Source of the DNA: Flavobacteriales bacterium UBA5081
GTDB taxonomy: Bacteria; Bacteroidota; Bacteroidia; Flavobacteriales_E; Vicingaceae
Length of the DNA stretch: 64,000 nucleotides
Reading direction: 5' to 3'
NCBI GenBank assembly: GCA_002415785.1
Contig: DIAJ01000047.1
Location: forward strand, 1-64,000
In this document: positions 8,340 to 17,700 of the stretch, piece after piece
Layout: each line of letters begins with the position of its first letter
How positions within the stretch are numbered: the stretch's first letter is position 1
The notes under the pieces: model-generated
Databases searched by the model: none
Told to the model about the DNA's origin: nothing
The model's input: only the letters and a program-made list of their open reading frames with translations
Translations under genes and position numbers: made by a program

Positions 8340-8784
8340 GTTTTTTCAATCTTAAATTCACATTATCTCCTGTAAAATAATGAATTGAGCTGTCTTTTAC
8401 ATCATAAAATCTAATACTGTTTGCCATCAGTTTTAAAACCTCATTACTGTTTTCTATAATTTTAAATTTTAGCCAATTCCTGTCATTTTTGATCAAAAAT
8501 ATTGAGTCAGGTTTTAGTTTATATGTCCCTCTGTCTGTTGATCCATCTTGATTTACAATTGAAAAGGTCAGGTCTTTATTGAGCTCAAGTTTAAAATCAG
8601 AGTTTATAAAGTCTTTTTCAATTTCTATTGATTTATTCTTAGGTGTCTGAAGGTTAGCATGAATAAAATTAATTTTCAGGCTGTCAGTTTTCCAAAGTCC
8701 TGTTAAACTAATTTGTTTCCGGTCAATATTGGAACAGGAGGTTAATATTAAAAAAGTTATGGCTTGGAAAATTATCTTTTTCAT
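8314..8784 (-). CDS. Small lipocalin-like lipoprotein (cassette-borne)
   Basis: 156 residues with a lipoprotein signal ending at Cys17 (LILTSC). The start of the mature region (SLTGLWKTDSLKI), alternating strands and DRGTYKLKPD resemble the lipocalin-like domains common in Bacteroidota lipoproteins (inference from pattern only). The last eight or so residues are encoded by the attC-like palindrome. The gene is bracketed by its own perfect 10-bp inverted repeat, GTTCTCGGCA at 8330-8339 and TGCCGAGAAC at 8796-8805. Confidence 0.7.
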   Translation of the reverse strand: MKKIIFQAITFLILTSCSNIDRKQISLTGLWKTDSLKINFIHANLQTPKNKSIEIEKDFINSDFKLELNKDLTFSIVNQDGSTDRGTYKLKPDSIFLIKNDRNWLKFKIIENSNEVLKLMANSIRFYDVKDSSIHYFTGDNVNLRLKKLPRTRGYN

Positions 8785-8794
8785 TATGGTATAA

Positions 8795-8878
8795 TTGCCG
8801 AGAACTAGTAAATATCCGCAAAAACATAGTACTTTTTTATGTTTTTACGCTTTATTAATCTGTTGAATTCTCGGTCAA
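8795..8878 (-). repeat. attC-like palindrome 3 (upstream edge of the cassette array)
   Basis: About 84 bases forming one hairpin: TTGCCGAGAA (8795-8804) pairs with TTCTCGGTCAA (about 8868-8878), and GCAAAAACATA with TATGTTTTTACGC around a short loop near 8832. On - it contains ATTCAAC, a perfect RYYYAAC heptamer, at the outer end, and GTTCTCGGCA, the start of the 8314-8784 unit, at the inner end. It probably marks the last recombination site of the array. No further cassette is recognisable beyond it. Confidence 0.5.
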
Positions 8879-9011
8879 TCAACAAAAGCTGATTTATGTG
8901 CAGAATTTCTTCCTTAATTAAATAGCAAGCTGCAATGCGCCTTTAGGCTATGGGGAGAGTTTCTCGCTTACTTTCAAAAGCGGCTCCCTTGAAAATTCAA
9001 AATCAAAGATA

Positions 9012-9050
9012 TAAAAAAAGCGGGAAACCCTTTTTAGGAAATCCCGCTTT
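9012..9050 (-). terminator. Rho-independent terminator of the second efflux operon
   Basis: AAAGCGGGA (9017-9025) and TCCCGCTTT (9042-9050) form a 9-bp GC-rich stem. On the - strand the stem is followed by a T run (9012-9018). It lies 28 bases after the RND stop codon at 9078. Confidence 0.85.
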
Positions 9051-9077
9051 CTAATTTTTAACCTTTAAGCAATCATT

Positions 9078-12000
9078 TTATCGATTATAAGCTACCGGCT
9101 CAATTTTTTCAATTCGATTTTTATACACCTTAAGTTTTATTCTATAAACCAAATAATAACAAACCGGAACAATGACTAATGTTAAGAAGGTAGCGAAGGT
9201 CAAACCGAAAATTACGGTCCAAGCCAAGGGCCCCCAAAACATTACATTATCGCCACCGGTATAGATATCGGGATTAAAGTTGATAAACAGTCCTGCAAAA
9301 TCAATATTTAATCCGGTTGCTAATGGAATTAAACCTAAAACAGTGGTTATGGCAGTTAATAAGACCGGGCGTAAACGCGCCTTTCCTGCTTGAATAACTA
9401 CTTCAATTACTTCTTTTCTGGGCAATAAAGCATCGTAAGTTACGCCAAGCTTCTCCTGCCTTCTGCGTAATAAAATGTCGGTATAGTCAATTAACACGAC
9501 ACTGTTGTTTACCACAATTCCGGCCAAGGAAATAATTCCCAACATGGTCATCATGATCACAAAGTTCATGTTGAAAATGGCAATTCCAAAGAACACCCCA
9601 CTAAAGCTCAATAATATAGAGAACATAATAATGAGCGGCTTAGAAAAGGAGTTGAACTGCAATACCAACAACATAACAATTAATGAAAGCCCAATTCCCA
9701 ATGCACCTAATAAGAAGGACATATTGTCCTCCTGCTCTTCTATCTCTCCTGTAAAGGAATAGCTAACAGTATTTGATACCTCAAAGTTTTGCAACTGCTG
9801 CTTTACTTGAGTGACAATCTCATTTCCATTAAATCCGGGTAAAACGGCAGAGTATAAAGTAACTACACGCTTTGTGTTTTTGTGTTTAATAGCGCTAAAG
9901 GAAGACATGTATTTCGGCTCAGCAACTGTAGAAACCGGAATTTCTTTTAAAACCCCCGTGGCGGCATCTCTAAATGTAATGTTCTGGTTAAACAAAGAAC
10001 TCATATTGTAACGGTTCTCTTCGTTAAAACGAACATAGATGTCATAATCATCACCATCTTCTTTGTAAACTCCCGCTTTAGAGCCAAAAATGGAGTTTCT
10101 CAATTGGTTTCCAACTTGTGAAGCAGAAATACCAAGCTCTCCGGCTTTTTCGCGGTCGATTTCCACTTCCATTGCAGGCTTTGACTTGTTCACATCAATC
10201 TTTAATTCTTCAATTCCCGCAATATTTGTGGAATTGATAAAAGCCCGCATTTCTTCAGCTGTTTTAATCAACTCAGTATAATCATTCCCTGTAATTTCAA
10301 TGTTTACCGGATAACCTACCGGAGGACCAACTTCATCTTTTTCTACTGAAATGGAAACCCCGGGATAGATTCCCCTCAAGGCTTCTTGTACTTCTAAGCG
10401 CATGTTCTCACTGCTGTAGCCTCTTCGATACTTAAACTCACGCAAGGAAACAGTAATTTTTCCTCTATGTGGCATTTCTGCTTGTGATCCCCCATCTTGT
10501 CGAGGGTTTCCGGCGCCTTCACCCACTTGAGAAACTGCAGATTCTACCATGAAGTTATAATCTCCATCGGTGTATTTTTCTCCTAAAACCACATCATAAA
10601 CTCTTTTTTCAATCGATTTTGTGATTTCATTCGTTTTATCAATGTCAGTACCTTCAGGATATTCTATGTAAACAATGATTTGATTCGGTTCGTTTTCCGG
10701 AAAAAATTCCACTTTTGGAGAAACCACGATGGTGGTAATTATGGAAAGTATGAAAATTCCAATTGTTCCAAATAAAAAGACATAAGCCATTTTTCCTTTC
10801 AGCGCAAAACGCAAAGTGCTTCTGTACTTTTCCTCTAAAATTGGGAGAAAGTTTCGTTGGAACTTTTGTGTGGCTCCCATAAGAAAATACTTGTAAACCC
10901 ACATTAAAATGGCAGTAACCCAAAGCAATGTTCCCAAACCTCGAATAGCTGAATCAGCCATAAGCATTAAGCCGCCCAAAACAAGGAAGATAATAGTTAC
11001 TTTAATTAAAGGCTTTTTACTTATTGATTTTTCTTCAACGCCCATTAACCTGGAAACCAACACTGAGTTAAAAAACAAGGCAACAATTAATGAAGACCCC
11101 AAAACCACAGAAAGGGTAATCGGAAAAATCATCATAAATGAACCAACAACTCCCGGCCAAAAACCCAAGGGAAAGAAAGCGGCTACCGTAGTTAAGGTGG
11201 AAATGATAATGGGCAATGCAATTTCTCCAACTCCCTGCTTTGCCGCCTGAATTCTACTCATGCCTTCTTCGTCCATTAAACGATAGACATTTTCAACCAC
11301 TACAATACCGTTATCTACTAACATTCCCAAGCCCATTACCAAGGCAAAAAGCACCATGGTATTAAGTGTATAGCCAATCATGCCAATAATCATAAACGAT
11401 ATGAACATAGACATTGGAATGGCAAAACCCACAAAAAGGGCATTTCTAAATCCTAGAAAGAACATTAATACAGCAACCACCAAGATGATTCCGAAAATGA
11501 TGTTGTTTACTAAGTCGTTAACCTGGTTAATGGTTTTTGTAGACTGATCGTTGGCAATGGTAACACTCAAATCTTTTGGAAAATCATTGGCAACAGTTTC
11601 CTCAACAATTTCTTGAATTCGCTGAGCAGCCTCAACCATGTTTTTTCCACCACGTTTTTTTACATCAAGCATAACAACACTCTCGCCAAATTCGCGGGCA
11701 TAAGTTGTTTTATCACCTTCTTTAAAGCTCACTTTTGCAATGTCTCTTAAATACACTGCACCATTTTGTGTTTTTACCACAAAATCATTGAGCTCTTCCG
11801 GTCTTTCAATTTCCCCTAAAACACGAATGGTTCGCTGCTGTCCATTGCTGACTAAGTTACCGGCAGAAATCGTCATGTTTCCATTAGAAATAGCAGAAAC
11901 TACATCATTAAAGCTTACTCTGGCGGCCATCATTTTGTATAGATCAATGGCAACTTCAACTTCTTTTTCATCAACACCGCGGATATCAGCTTGTTTGATT

Positions 12001-12554
12001 TGAGGAACATCTTCCACTTTTTCCTGCAAATGCTCGGCAAACTCTTTTAATTGATCAACAGTATAGTCTCCGGAAATATTAATGTTGAGAATGGGCATTT
12101 CCTCTGAGAAGTTCAAATCGAATACATTAGGCTCTACTTTTGCACCATTAAAAGTTGGCCAATCTTCGCCTGCTTTAATGGCGTCCACCTCATCTTTTAC
12201 CTTTTGCTTGGCTTGCTCAACAGTTATGTTTTCGTCAAACTCTACTGTAATAATTCCATAGTCTTGCTGAGAAGTAGAAAGCACCTCAACTACATTGCTT
12301 ACGTTTTCAACCTCCTCCTCAATGGGGTCAGTAATCAAGCGCTCAATGTCTTCGGCCGTATTTCCGGGGTATGGAGTACTAATGTATATTTTAGTTTCCA
12401 CAATTTCAGGAAAACTTTCTCTCGGCAAATTGGAATAAGAGCTAATTCCGGCAATCAGTAACACAAAAATGAGTACATAAATAACCGTTTGGTTATCAAT
12501 TGCCCAAGACGAAGCTTTAAATTCCTTTTGTCCTTTTTCCTTTAAATCGCTCAT
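9078..12554 (-). CDS. RND-family efflux pump permease (AcrB/HAE1 type), second operon
   Basis: 1158 residues, longer than the usual 1020-1050 of the family because of a longer cytoplasmic/TM linker (about residues 500-590) and extended loops. The relay motif MLVDNGIVVVEN in TM4 places it with drug/lipophile exporters, not metal exporters. It has two periplasmic porter/docking lobes and two helix bundles. It is the last gene of a TetR-TolC-adaptor-RND operon, 7 bases after the adaptor gene, and is followed by a strong terminator. Sequence and gene order differ from the pump at 2443-5514, so these are two independent systems rather than a recent duplication. Confidence 0.92.
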   Translation of the reverse strand: MSDLKEKGQKEFKASSWAIDNQTVIYVLIFVLLIAGISSYSNLPRESFPEIVETKIYISTPYPGNTAEDIERLITDPIEEEVENVSNVVEVLSTSQQDYGIITVEFDENITVEQAKQKVKDEVDAIKAGEDWPTFNGAKVEPNVFDLNFSEEMPILNINISGDYTVDQLKEFAEHLQEKVEDVPQIKQADIRGVDEKEVEVAIDLYKMMAARVSFNDVVSAISNGNMTISAGNLVSNGQQRTIRVLGEIERPEELNDFVVKTQNGAVYLRDIAKVSFKEGDKTTYAREFGESVVMLDVKKRGGKNMVEAAQRIQEIVEETVANDFPKDLSVTIANDQSTKTINQVNDLVNNIIFGIILVVAVLMFFLGFRNALFVGFAIPMSMFISFMIIGMIGYTLNTMVLFALVMGLGMLVDNGIVVVENVYRLMDEEGMSRIQAAKQGVGEIALPIIISTLTTVAAFFPLGFWPGVVGSFMMIFPITLSVVLGSSLIVALFFNSVLVSRLMGVEEKSISKKPLIKVTIIFLVLGGLMLMADSAIRGLGTLLWVTAILMWVYKYFLMGATQKFQRNFLPILEEKYRSTLRFALKGKMAYVFLFGTIGIFILSIITTIVVSPKVEFFPENEPNQIIVYIEYPEGTDIDKTNEITKSIEKRVYDVVLGEKYTDGDYNFMVESAVSQVGEGAGNPRQDGGSQAEMPHRGKITVSLREFKYRRGYSSENMRLEVQEALRGIYPGVSISVEKDEVGPPVGYPVNIEITGNDYTELIKTAEEMRAFINSTNIAGIEELKIDVNKSKPAMEVEIDREKAGELGISASQVGNQLRNSIFGSKAGVYKEDGDDYDIYVRFNEENRYNMSSLFNQNITFRDAATGVLKEIPVSTVAEPKYMSSFSAIKHKNTKRVVTLYSAVLPGFNGNEIVTQVKQQLQNFEVSNTVSYSFTGEIEEQEDNMSFLLGALGIGLSLIVMLLVLQFNSFSKPLIIMFSILLSFSGVFFGIAIFNMNFVIMMTMLGIISLAGIVVNNSVVLIDYTDILLRRRQEKLGVTYDALLPRKEVIEVVIQAGKARLRPVLLTAITTVLGLIPLATGLNIDFAGLFINFNPDIYTGGDNVMFWGPLAWTVIFGLTFATFLTLVIVPVCYYLVYRIKLKVYKNRIEKIEPVAYNR

Positions 12555-12561
12555 GGATCGC

Positions 12562-13734
12562 TTAGTTTAAAATTTCTACTTTTTGTCCGTCGAGCACTAT
12601 GCGTGCTCCTTCATTAATGATTGTTTGTCCGGCAGTAAGTCCTGATTTTATTTCGTAATAATTCCCTTCAGAAAGCCCCAATTCAACGAACTGCTTTTTG
12701 GCTTCTGCTTTATTTCCTTTGGCATCACTTGCTAAGAAAATATACTTTCTGCCATCTGCATCTTCTGAAACCACATTTTTAGGCACCAGTAAAGCTGAAT
12801 CATTTACATAATCGGCGATGCGCATTTTAGCAATCATGTTTGGCTTAATCGACCAAGAGTCATTTTTTACTCTGGCTTCTACCTTAAATGTTCTGTTTTC
12901 AGGATTGATAAAGTTATTTACTTGAGAAATTTTGGCGGCAATCGTATCCCTCAAAACAGGCACGTATAAATCTACATTTTTGCCGGTTTTAACACTGCTC
13001 ACATAAATCTCAGGAATGTCGGCCTTGGCGTACATTTCATCTAAATTAATGATGCGCATAATCGCTCCGCTTGCCGGAGAAACCATATTGCCTTCTTCAA
13101 TTAAGATCTCGTCAATTACCCCGGAAAAGGGTGCTTCAATTCTGGTTTTTTGCAGTTGCTTTCTCAATTGCTCTACTGCCTTTTGTTGCGCTTCATAATT
13201 AGTTTTCGACTGTAAATACTGCATTTCTGAGCCAATGTTTTGCTCCCAAAGTTTCTGTTGACGCTCATAAGTAGTTTTGCTTAATTCAGCCTGAACTTCA
13301 GCTTGTAATAATTGCTGTGAAAGTCCTCCATCGTCAATTTTCGCTAAAAGTTGTCCTTTACTTACTTTCTGCCCTTCTTTTACTAAGATATCGGTTAAAA
13401 TGCCGTTGTACTCCGCAAAAAGCATCACGTTCTCTTCAGTATCAAAGCCTGCTTGTACCTCAATGTAATGCTTGAAAGTTTGCGGTTCAATTTGCAATGC
13501 ACTCACCAATGGCATATTTTTATTGCTGTCTAATTTGGCGATCGCCGCAGAAACTTTTTCAAGTTGAGTAATTAATTTATGTTGCTTTTGAGAAAGTTCT
13601 GCTTTCAATGATTTTAGTTCGGCAATATCATCGCTTTGAAGTACTTTTTCAATGTTTCTCTCCTCTTTTTTCTCGCCGCAGCTAATGGCAAAGGCCATAA
13701 TTCCCAAGAGACTGATTATCGTTAGTTTTCTCAT
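12562..13734 (-). CDS. Periplasmic adaptor lipoprotein of the second RND pump
   Basis: 390 residues. The lipoprotein signal ends at Cys19 (AFAISC), followed by a predicted coiled coil (about residues 30-75, rich in K, E, L and Q), lipoyl half-motifs (VKEGQKVSKGQLLAKIDDGG and the APFSGVIDEILIEEG segment), a helical hairpin between them, and a C-terminal beta-barrel and membrane-proximal domain. The short N-terminal coiled coil before the lipoyl domain is a common Bacteroidota variation. It lies 2 bases from the TolC gene upstream. Confidence 0.9.
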   Translation of the reverse strand: MRKLTIISLLGIMAFAISCGEKKEERNIEKVLQSDDIAELKSLKAELSQKQHKLITQLEKVSAAIAKLDSNKNMPLVSALQIEPQTFKHYIEVQAGFDTEENVMLFAEYNGILTDILVKEGQKVSKGQLLAKIDDGGLSQQLLQAEVQAELSKTTYERQQKLWEQNIGSEMQYLQSKTNYEAQQKAVEQLRKQLQKTRIEAPFSGVIDEILIEEGNMVSPASGAIMRIINLDEMYAKADIPEIYVSSVKTGKNVDLYVPVLRDTIAAKISQVNNFINPENRTFKVEARVKNDSWSIKPNMIAKMRIADYVNDSALLVPKNVVSEDADGRKYIFLASDAKGNKAEAKKQFVELGLSEGNYYEIKSGLTAGQTIINEGARIVLDGQKVEILN

Positions 13735-13736
13735 CG

Positions 13737-15074
13737 TTAATAGTTATTTAAAGCTTTGTCTAAGTTTGATTTTGCATTAATTAATTGCAAGGCTGCATTA
13801 ATGTAGTTGCCTTGTGTATCTAAAAGTTGATTGTTGGCTTGTGTTAAGTCCATGCTGCTGTCTACACCTTCTTCGTATTTGATTTTTGTTTTGTTGTAAA
13901 TACGTTCCGCCAATTTCAAATTATCCTTTGCGGTATTAAATTGACTGAGTGCAAAAGTGTATTCAGAACGAGCATTTTCAAGCTGAATTAACAATTGCTG
14001 CTCCATTTGTTTTTTGGCAACACCAACTTGCTCCATTTCAATTTTGGCTTGCTGAATTCTTTGATTTCTGCCAAAGCTGGAGAAAATGGGCATACTAAAA
14101 TTTAATCCTACTACTTCTGTTGGAAACCAACGAGAGTCATCAAAGAAATTAAACTCATTAGAGTATGAATTCTGCTGATAAGAAGCAAAAGCACTTAATT
14201 TTGGTAAATAGGTTGATTTTTCTTGCTTAAACAACAATTTTGACGCCTGTTCTTGAGTGCTCAAAACTTTGTAATCTATGTGATTTTTAACGTCAAATTC
14301 AGTATTTAATAAACTTTCGCCGGCATTAGAAACGGTAATTTCTTCTAAGTTGTCAGTTAGTTCAATTTCAGAATTTATGTCAATTCCCATCATAAACTTT
14401 AGCTGATTACGGCTAATGTCTTTTTGTCTCAATGCTTGTTCGTAAGCATTCTTAGCATTTGCCAATAGCAATTCCAACTGATCTCTGTCTTGTTCCTCGG
14501 CAAAACCGTTCTGGAAAAGTGCTTTGGTTTCTTCCAATTGACTTTGGAGGTTTTCCATGTTTTGCTTCAAGATTTCAATGTTTTCTTCCGTAACCAATAC
14601 GTTGCCATAAGACTGAGTTACCATTTGTTTGATTTCAGTTTCCGTTTTTCGCTGATCGTTTTTAGACAATTCCAAGTACACTTTGCTCGCTTGTAATCCG
14701 ACAAAGTACGATCCGTCAAACAATAACTGTGTAGCGCGAAGGTCAAAACCCATTTGCTGTTCTGTACCCATAGTAAATTCAGCATATTCTCCGGGGTTTC
14801 CTCCGAATGGTTCGGCAGGAACAAGTTGAACAGGAAGTTCAATATAATTCTGATAGCTGGCAGTGGCATTTACTTGCGGCAAACCGGTTGAAATGGTTTC
14901 CTTTACTTTTCGCTGAGATTTTTCTACTTCTAAATTCGCCGACCGGGCTTGGTAGCTATGCTCAACGGCATATTGCTGTGCTTCTTCCAGACTAAATTGC
15001 TGCGCATTAACAACAGAAATAGAGATTGAAAAAAGGCAAAGCAAGCTCAACTTTAGCAATAATTTACTTTTCAT
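13737..15074 (-). CDS. TolC-family outer membrane protein of the second efflux operon
   Basis: The reading frame is open to 15104, but I choose the ATG at 15074 (MKSKLLLK), giving 445 residues, because it begins a normal signal peptide ending near VNAQQ; the earlier start would add ten charged residues in front of it. The mature part shows the duplicated TolC pattern of long helices and short strands. With this start the gene overlaps the regulator's end by 11 bases. It forms the outer-membrane duct for the pump at 9078-12554. Confidence 0.88.
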   Translation of the reverse strand: MKSKLLLKLSLLCLFSISISVVNAQQFSLEEAQQYAVEHSYQARSANLEVEKSQRKVKETISTGLPQVNATASYQNYIELPVQLVPAEPFGGNPGEYAEFTMGTEQQMGFDLRATQLLFDGSYFVGLQASKVYLELSKNDQRKTETEIKQMVTQSYGNVLVTEENIEILKQNMENLQSQLEETKALFQNGFAEEQDRDQLELLLANAKNAYEQALRQKDISRNQLKFMMGIDINSEIELTDNLEEITVSNAGESLLNTEFDVKNHIDYKVLSTQEQASKLLFKQEKSTYLPKLSAFASYQQNSYSNEFNFFDDSRWFPTEVVGLNFSMPIFSSFGRNQRIQQAKIEMEQVGVAKKQMEQQLLIQLENARSEYTFALSQFNTAKDNLKLAERIYNKTKIKYEEGVDSSMDLTQANNQLLDTQGNYINAALQLINAKSNLDKALNNY

Positions 15075-15672
15075 TCTTTTCCATTTTAGTTTTGATGTAT
15101 TCAATTCCTTTTTTACTCAATACCGCTCGAATGTGGTACTTGGTCATTTCATTATGCAGTTCTTCTTTTGAAAATTGATCAGAAGGAAAACTTTCCGAAT
15201 CAATTAAAGCATTTGTCATACCCATGTATAAGCGAGCAACCAAGTCGGGCTTTAAATCTTCGCGGTAAAGCCCTTCACTCATGCCTTCCTCTAGGTTTGA
15301 CTTTATAGTTGTATAAATAAATTCCTCTTTGTGCTTGTTTAAATAACCCCAAGCTTCCGGATGGTATTTTTTTAGATCAAAAATGACTGAAGGATGCAAA
15401 GAGCGCATGTGCTGATTCACAAAAGCGCCGATTTCCATTAATTTATCGATGGCGTTTCCCTCCGCGCTGTGCATTTCACAAATGCAATCCTGCTGATTGT
15501 GAATGTGCAAACTCATCACCTTTTTAACCAGGTCTTTCTTGTTTTCTACAAACTGATAAAGCGTTTTTTTGGAGACTCCCATTTCCCGGGCAATATCATC
15601 CATGGTCATGCTTTTAATGCCATATTTGACAAAAAGCTCACCGGCTTTAATGATAATGTCCTTTTCTTCCAT
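15064..15672 (-). CDS. TetR-family regulator of the second efflux operon
   Basis: 202 residues with an N-terminal TetR helix-turn-helix (TMDDIAREMGVSKKTLYQFV, about residues 22-42). It is the first gene of the operon and overlaps the following TolC gene, so regulator and pump are translated together. The upstream region holds a promoter-like TACTTTTG and a GGAAACA/TGTTTCC inverted repeat that could be its operator. Confidence 0.9.
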   Translation of the reverse strand: MEEKDIIIKAGELFVKYGIKSMTMDDIAREMGVSKKTLYQFVENKKDLVKKVMSLHIHNQQDCICEMHSAEGNAIDKLMEIGAFVNQHMRSLHPSVIFDLKKYHPEAWGYLNKHKEEFIYTTIKSNLEEGMSEGLYREDLKPDLVARLYMGMTNALIDSESFPSDQFSKEELHNEMTKYHIRAVLSKKGIEYIKTKMEKNEK

Positions 15673-15749
15673 GTTTACATTCTTTATTTTTTATGCTAGT
15701 AATCAATTACAAATGGTTGGCTGAATCATTTGCATAAAAAATTTCGCTG

Positions 15750-15803
15750 CAAAAGTAGGATACATTTTTAACTTTGGAAACATTTTTCATTTTTTTTGTT
15801 TCC
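15750..15803 (-). promoter_or_regulatory. Promoter-like box and inverted repeat upstream of the second TetR gene
   Basis: On -, TACTTTTG (15750-15757) matches the TAnnTTTG -7 box; a TTTC about 19 bases upstream is a weak -33 element. GGAAACA (15776-15782) and TGTTTCC (15797-15803) form a perfect 7-bp inverted repeat with a 14-base spacer overlapping the -33 region, a plausible operator. The divergent mscS gene starts at 15937, so the site could also affect that gene. Confidence 0.45.
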
Positions 15804-15936
15804 GCGGTTTTATTTTAGGATAATCGGTCAAATAATACAATTTAAAGATTGAGATGGTCAATATTTATTTAATACAATTTTCGACTAACTTTATCACCAA
15901 TTACCTTTAGTTATTTTTCTTCATAAATGCGCTAAG

Positions 15937-16806
15937 ATGAACAAAAAGTGGATTTGGATTAATTCGGTTTTGCTAACTGCAATTCTTTATTTGAAGTATT
16001 TCAATAAAGTTAGTGGAGGTTATATTGAAGGTTATCATTTTTTAGAGGCAACTTCATCTTTCCTGGTTTTTTACTTGGCTATTATTTTGCTTTCAAACAT
16101 TGTAAAATTCATTTACTCTAGGAAACACAAGATTCCAAAGAATCAAAAAAACAACGTTTATTTTGGAGTTGACAACCTTGCACGTTTTACAGCTACTATT
16201 GGTTTTTTTCTATACTTACTAAGTGTTTTTGGTGTTAATCCATTGGAGTTTGTCACTTCACTTACAATTGTAGCAGCAGCAATTGCAATTTTAACAAAAG
16301 AATATATTGTTGACTATATGAGTGGCTTGTACCTTAGCTTCTCCAACACTTTTGAAGTAAATGACTATGTGAAGATTGCCGACCAAAAAGGTAAAATTAT
16401 TGAAATCAGTATGCTCAAAGTAAAACTACTTAACGATGATGACGATTTGGTAATTATTCCCAACTCAAAAGTGCATTACAATGAAATTATCAATTACACT
16501 AAACGAGATGTGCGCTTAATGAGTATTGATTTTCAAATAGCCTTAAAAGACATAGGTAGTATTGAGCAATTGGAAAAGGAAATTATTGCTTCGTTAAGGA
16601 GTTTTAAACAGTATATTGAACCTAAGTCATACAATCTAAAGGTAGTAGAAATGAAAATGGATCATTTAGACTGCAAGTTTCAGTATACTTTAATTCAAGT
16701 AGACATGGATATGCAACGAAAAATAAGAAGAAAGACGATTCGAGAGGTGTTTAATTTTATTTCAAGCATGAAGGAACACTCTGAGGAAGCTAAAAAAACA
16801 CCCTAA
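15937..16806 (+). CDS. Small-conductance mechanosensitive channel, MscS family
   Basis: 289 residues. Three or four membrane helices (about residues 7-25, 35-55, 75-95, 98-120) are followed by the MscS beta domain with the family pattern VNDYVKIADQKGKI...DDDDLVIIPNSKV, then an alpha/beta C-terminal region. The pore helix is A- and I-rich (TIVAAAIAILTKEYIVDYMSG) rather than showing the AxxGxxG pattern of E. coli MscS. It should release solutes on osmotic downshock from the inner membrane. It is transcribed away from the TetR operon. The stop codon overlaps the ATG of a decayed gene (TAATG). Confidence 0.88.
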   Translation: MNKKWIWINSVLLTAILYLKYFNKVSGGYIEGYHFLEATSSFLVFYLAIILLSNIVKFIYSRKHKIPKNQKNNVYFGVDNLARFTATIGFFLYLLSVFGVNPLEFVTSLTIVAAAIAILTKEYIVDYMSGLYLSFSNTFEVNDYVKIADQKGKIIEISMLKVKLLNDDDDLVIIPNSKVHYNEIINYTKRDVRLMSIDFQIALKDIGSIEQLEKEIIASLRSFKQYIEPKSYNLKVVEMKMDHLDCKFQYTLIQVDMDMQRKIRRKTIREVFNFISSMKEHSEEAKKTP

Positions 16807-17190
16807 TGCGCAAACTCCTATTCTCAATTCTAGTTATCCTCTGTCTTTCAAACTTTTCACAAAGCGACAGTTTAATTCAAGCCTTCAAGAGTAAAAAAAG
16901 TATGTTGTAGGTATTTCACCTTCATTTGCCGGGAATATTTATGGAACTGCTCTTGACTCGGTGAGCTCTGAAGTAACACCAAAGTCATATTTAAATGCCT
17001 AGCAAAAGATCAATGGCTATAAGAAATAAAACAGTTGCTATAGTCAATAATCAAATGGATACTTGAATACCCCTAGTAGCTTCATCGAGAAATCTACTTT
17101 TAAATATCTAATTTGGGATGACGGCTCGCTATTTCAAGTTTTACCTGAATATAAAACCATCTCCTTGATACATAAAATCAATAATACGGC
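16806..17190 (+). pseudogene. Decayed gene for a small secreted protein
   Basis: An ATG overlapping the mscS stop opens a frame with a clear signal peptide (MRKLLFSILVILCLSNFSQS) and about 34 codons before a TAG. The next frame then continues with protein-like sequence (VVGISPSFAGNIYGTALDS), so a +1 shift at the seven-A run near 16893 is likely. Further in-frame stops follow, and a last coherent stretch (SSFIEKSTFKYLIWDDGSLF) lies near 17075-17145. I take this as one secreted-protein gene broken by several mutations. The family is not recognised. Confidence 0.55.
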
Positions 17191-17699
17191 TCAATCATCA
17201 AATAAACAATCACGCCAGTAATAGTAACGTAAAGCCAAATCGGCAAAGTAATGCGAGCAATTTTCTTGTGCTTGTCGAAACGCTCAGCCAAAGCTTGTAC
17301 AAATGTGATTAAAACCAGGGGTACTATGGCTATCGCCAATAAAATATGTGTAATTAAAATAACAAAATAGAGCGTTCTAAGCGCTCCTTCGCCTCCATAA
17401 GGAGTTGATTCTGTTAAAGAGTGATAAGTAACGTAAGAAAGCAAAAAAAGCAGCGACAAGCCTAATGCCGTTAACATTAGATTTCGGTGAAGTTTAATGT
17501 TCTTTTTGCGAATAGCTATAAAAGCTGCTATTAATACCAAAGTGGTTAATCCATTAATAATCGCATTGAATTTAGGAAGTATTAAAACTTCCTCTCCTAC
17601 TTCCCAACCTTTTGGCATTAAATAAAGAAAAGCCACTACAATTGGAATTAAAAGCGAAACCACAAAAATATAGGGAGTATAGTTAAACTTTGAAGCCAT
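17178..17699 (-). CDS. DUF420 membrane protein of the cytochrome oxidase cluster
   Basis: 173 residues with five predicted membrane helices (about 10-28, 45-62, 75-95, 112-135, 150-170) and conserved His residues in helices 2-4 (KLHRNLML, VTYHSLTES, ILITHILLA). This matches the DUF420 (YozB-like) family, which is found almost only beside heme-copper oxidase genes and is thought to help assemble the oxidase. It lies one base after the SCO gene on the same strand and is the last gene of the cluster. The exact role is not established by sequence. Confidence 0.85.
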   Translation of the reverse strand: MASKFNYTPYIFVVSLLIPIVVAFLYLMPKGWEVGEEVLILPKFNAIINGLTTLVLIAAFIAIRKKNIKLHRNLMLTALGLSLLFLLSYVTYHSLTESTPYGGEGALRTLYFVILITHILLAIAIVPLVLITFVQALAERFDKHKKIARITLPIWLYVTITGVIVYLMIEPYY

Positions 17700-17700
17700 C

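Noticed and set aside
7503..8878. Calling the palindromes true integron attC sites
   Set aside because: Outer heptamers do not fit RYYYAAC/GTTRRRY except one half-site at 8795-8878, and no integrase is in the window. I keep 'attC-like' only.
10909..11250. 113-codon frame on + inside the second RND gene
   Set aside because: Antisense shadow of a clear pump gene with no start signals or family resemblance.
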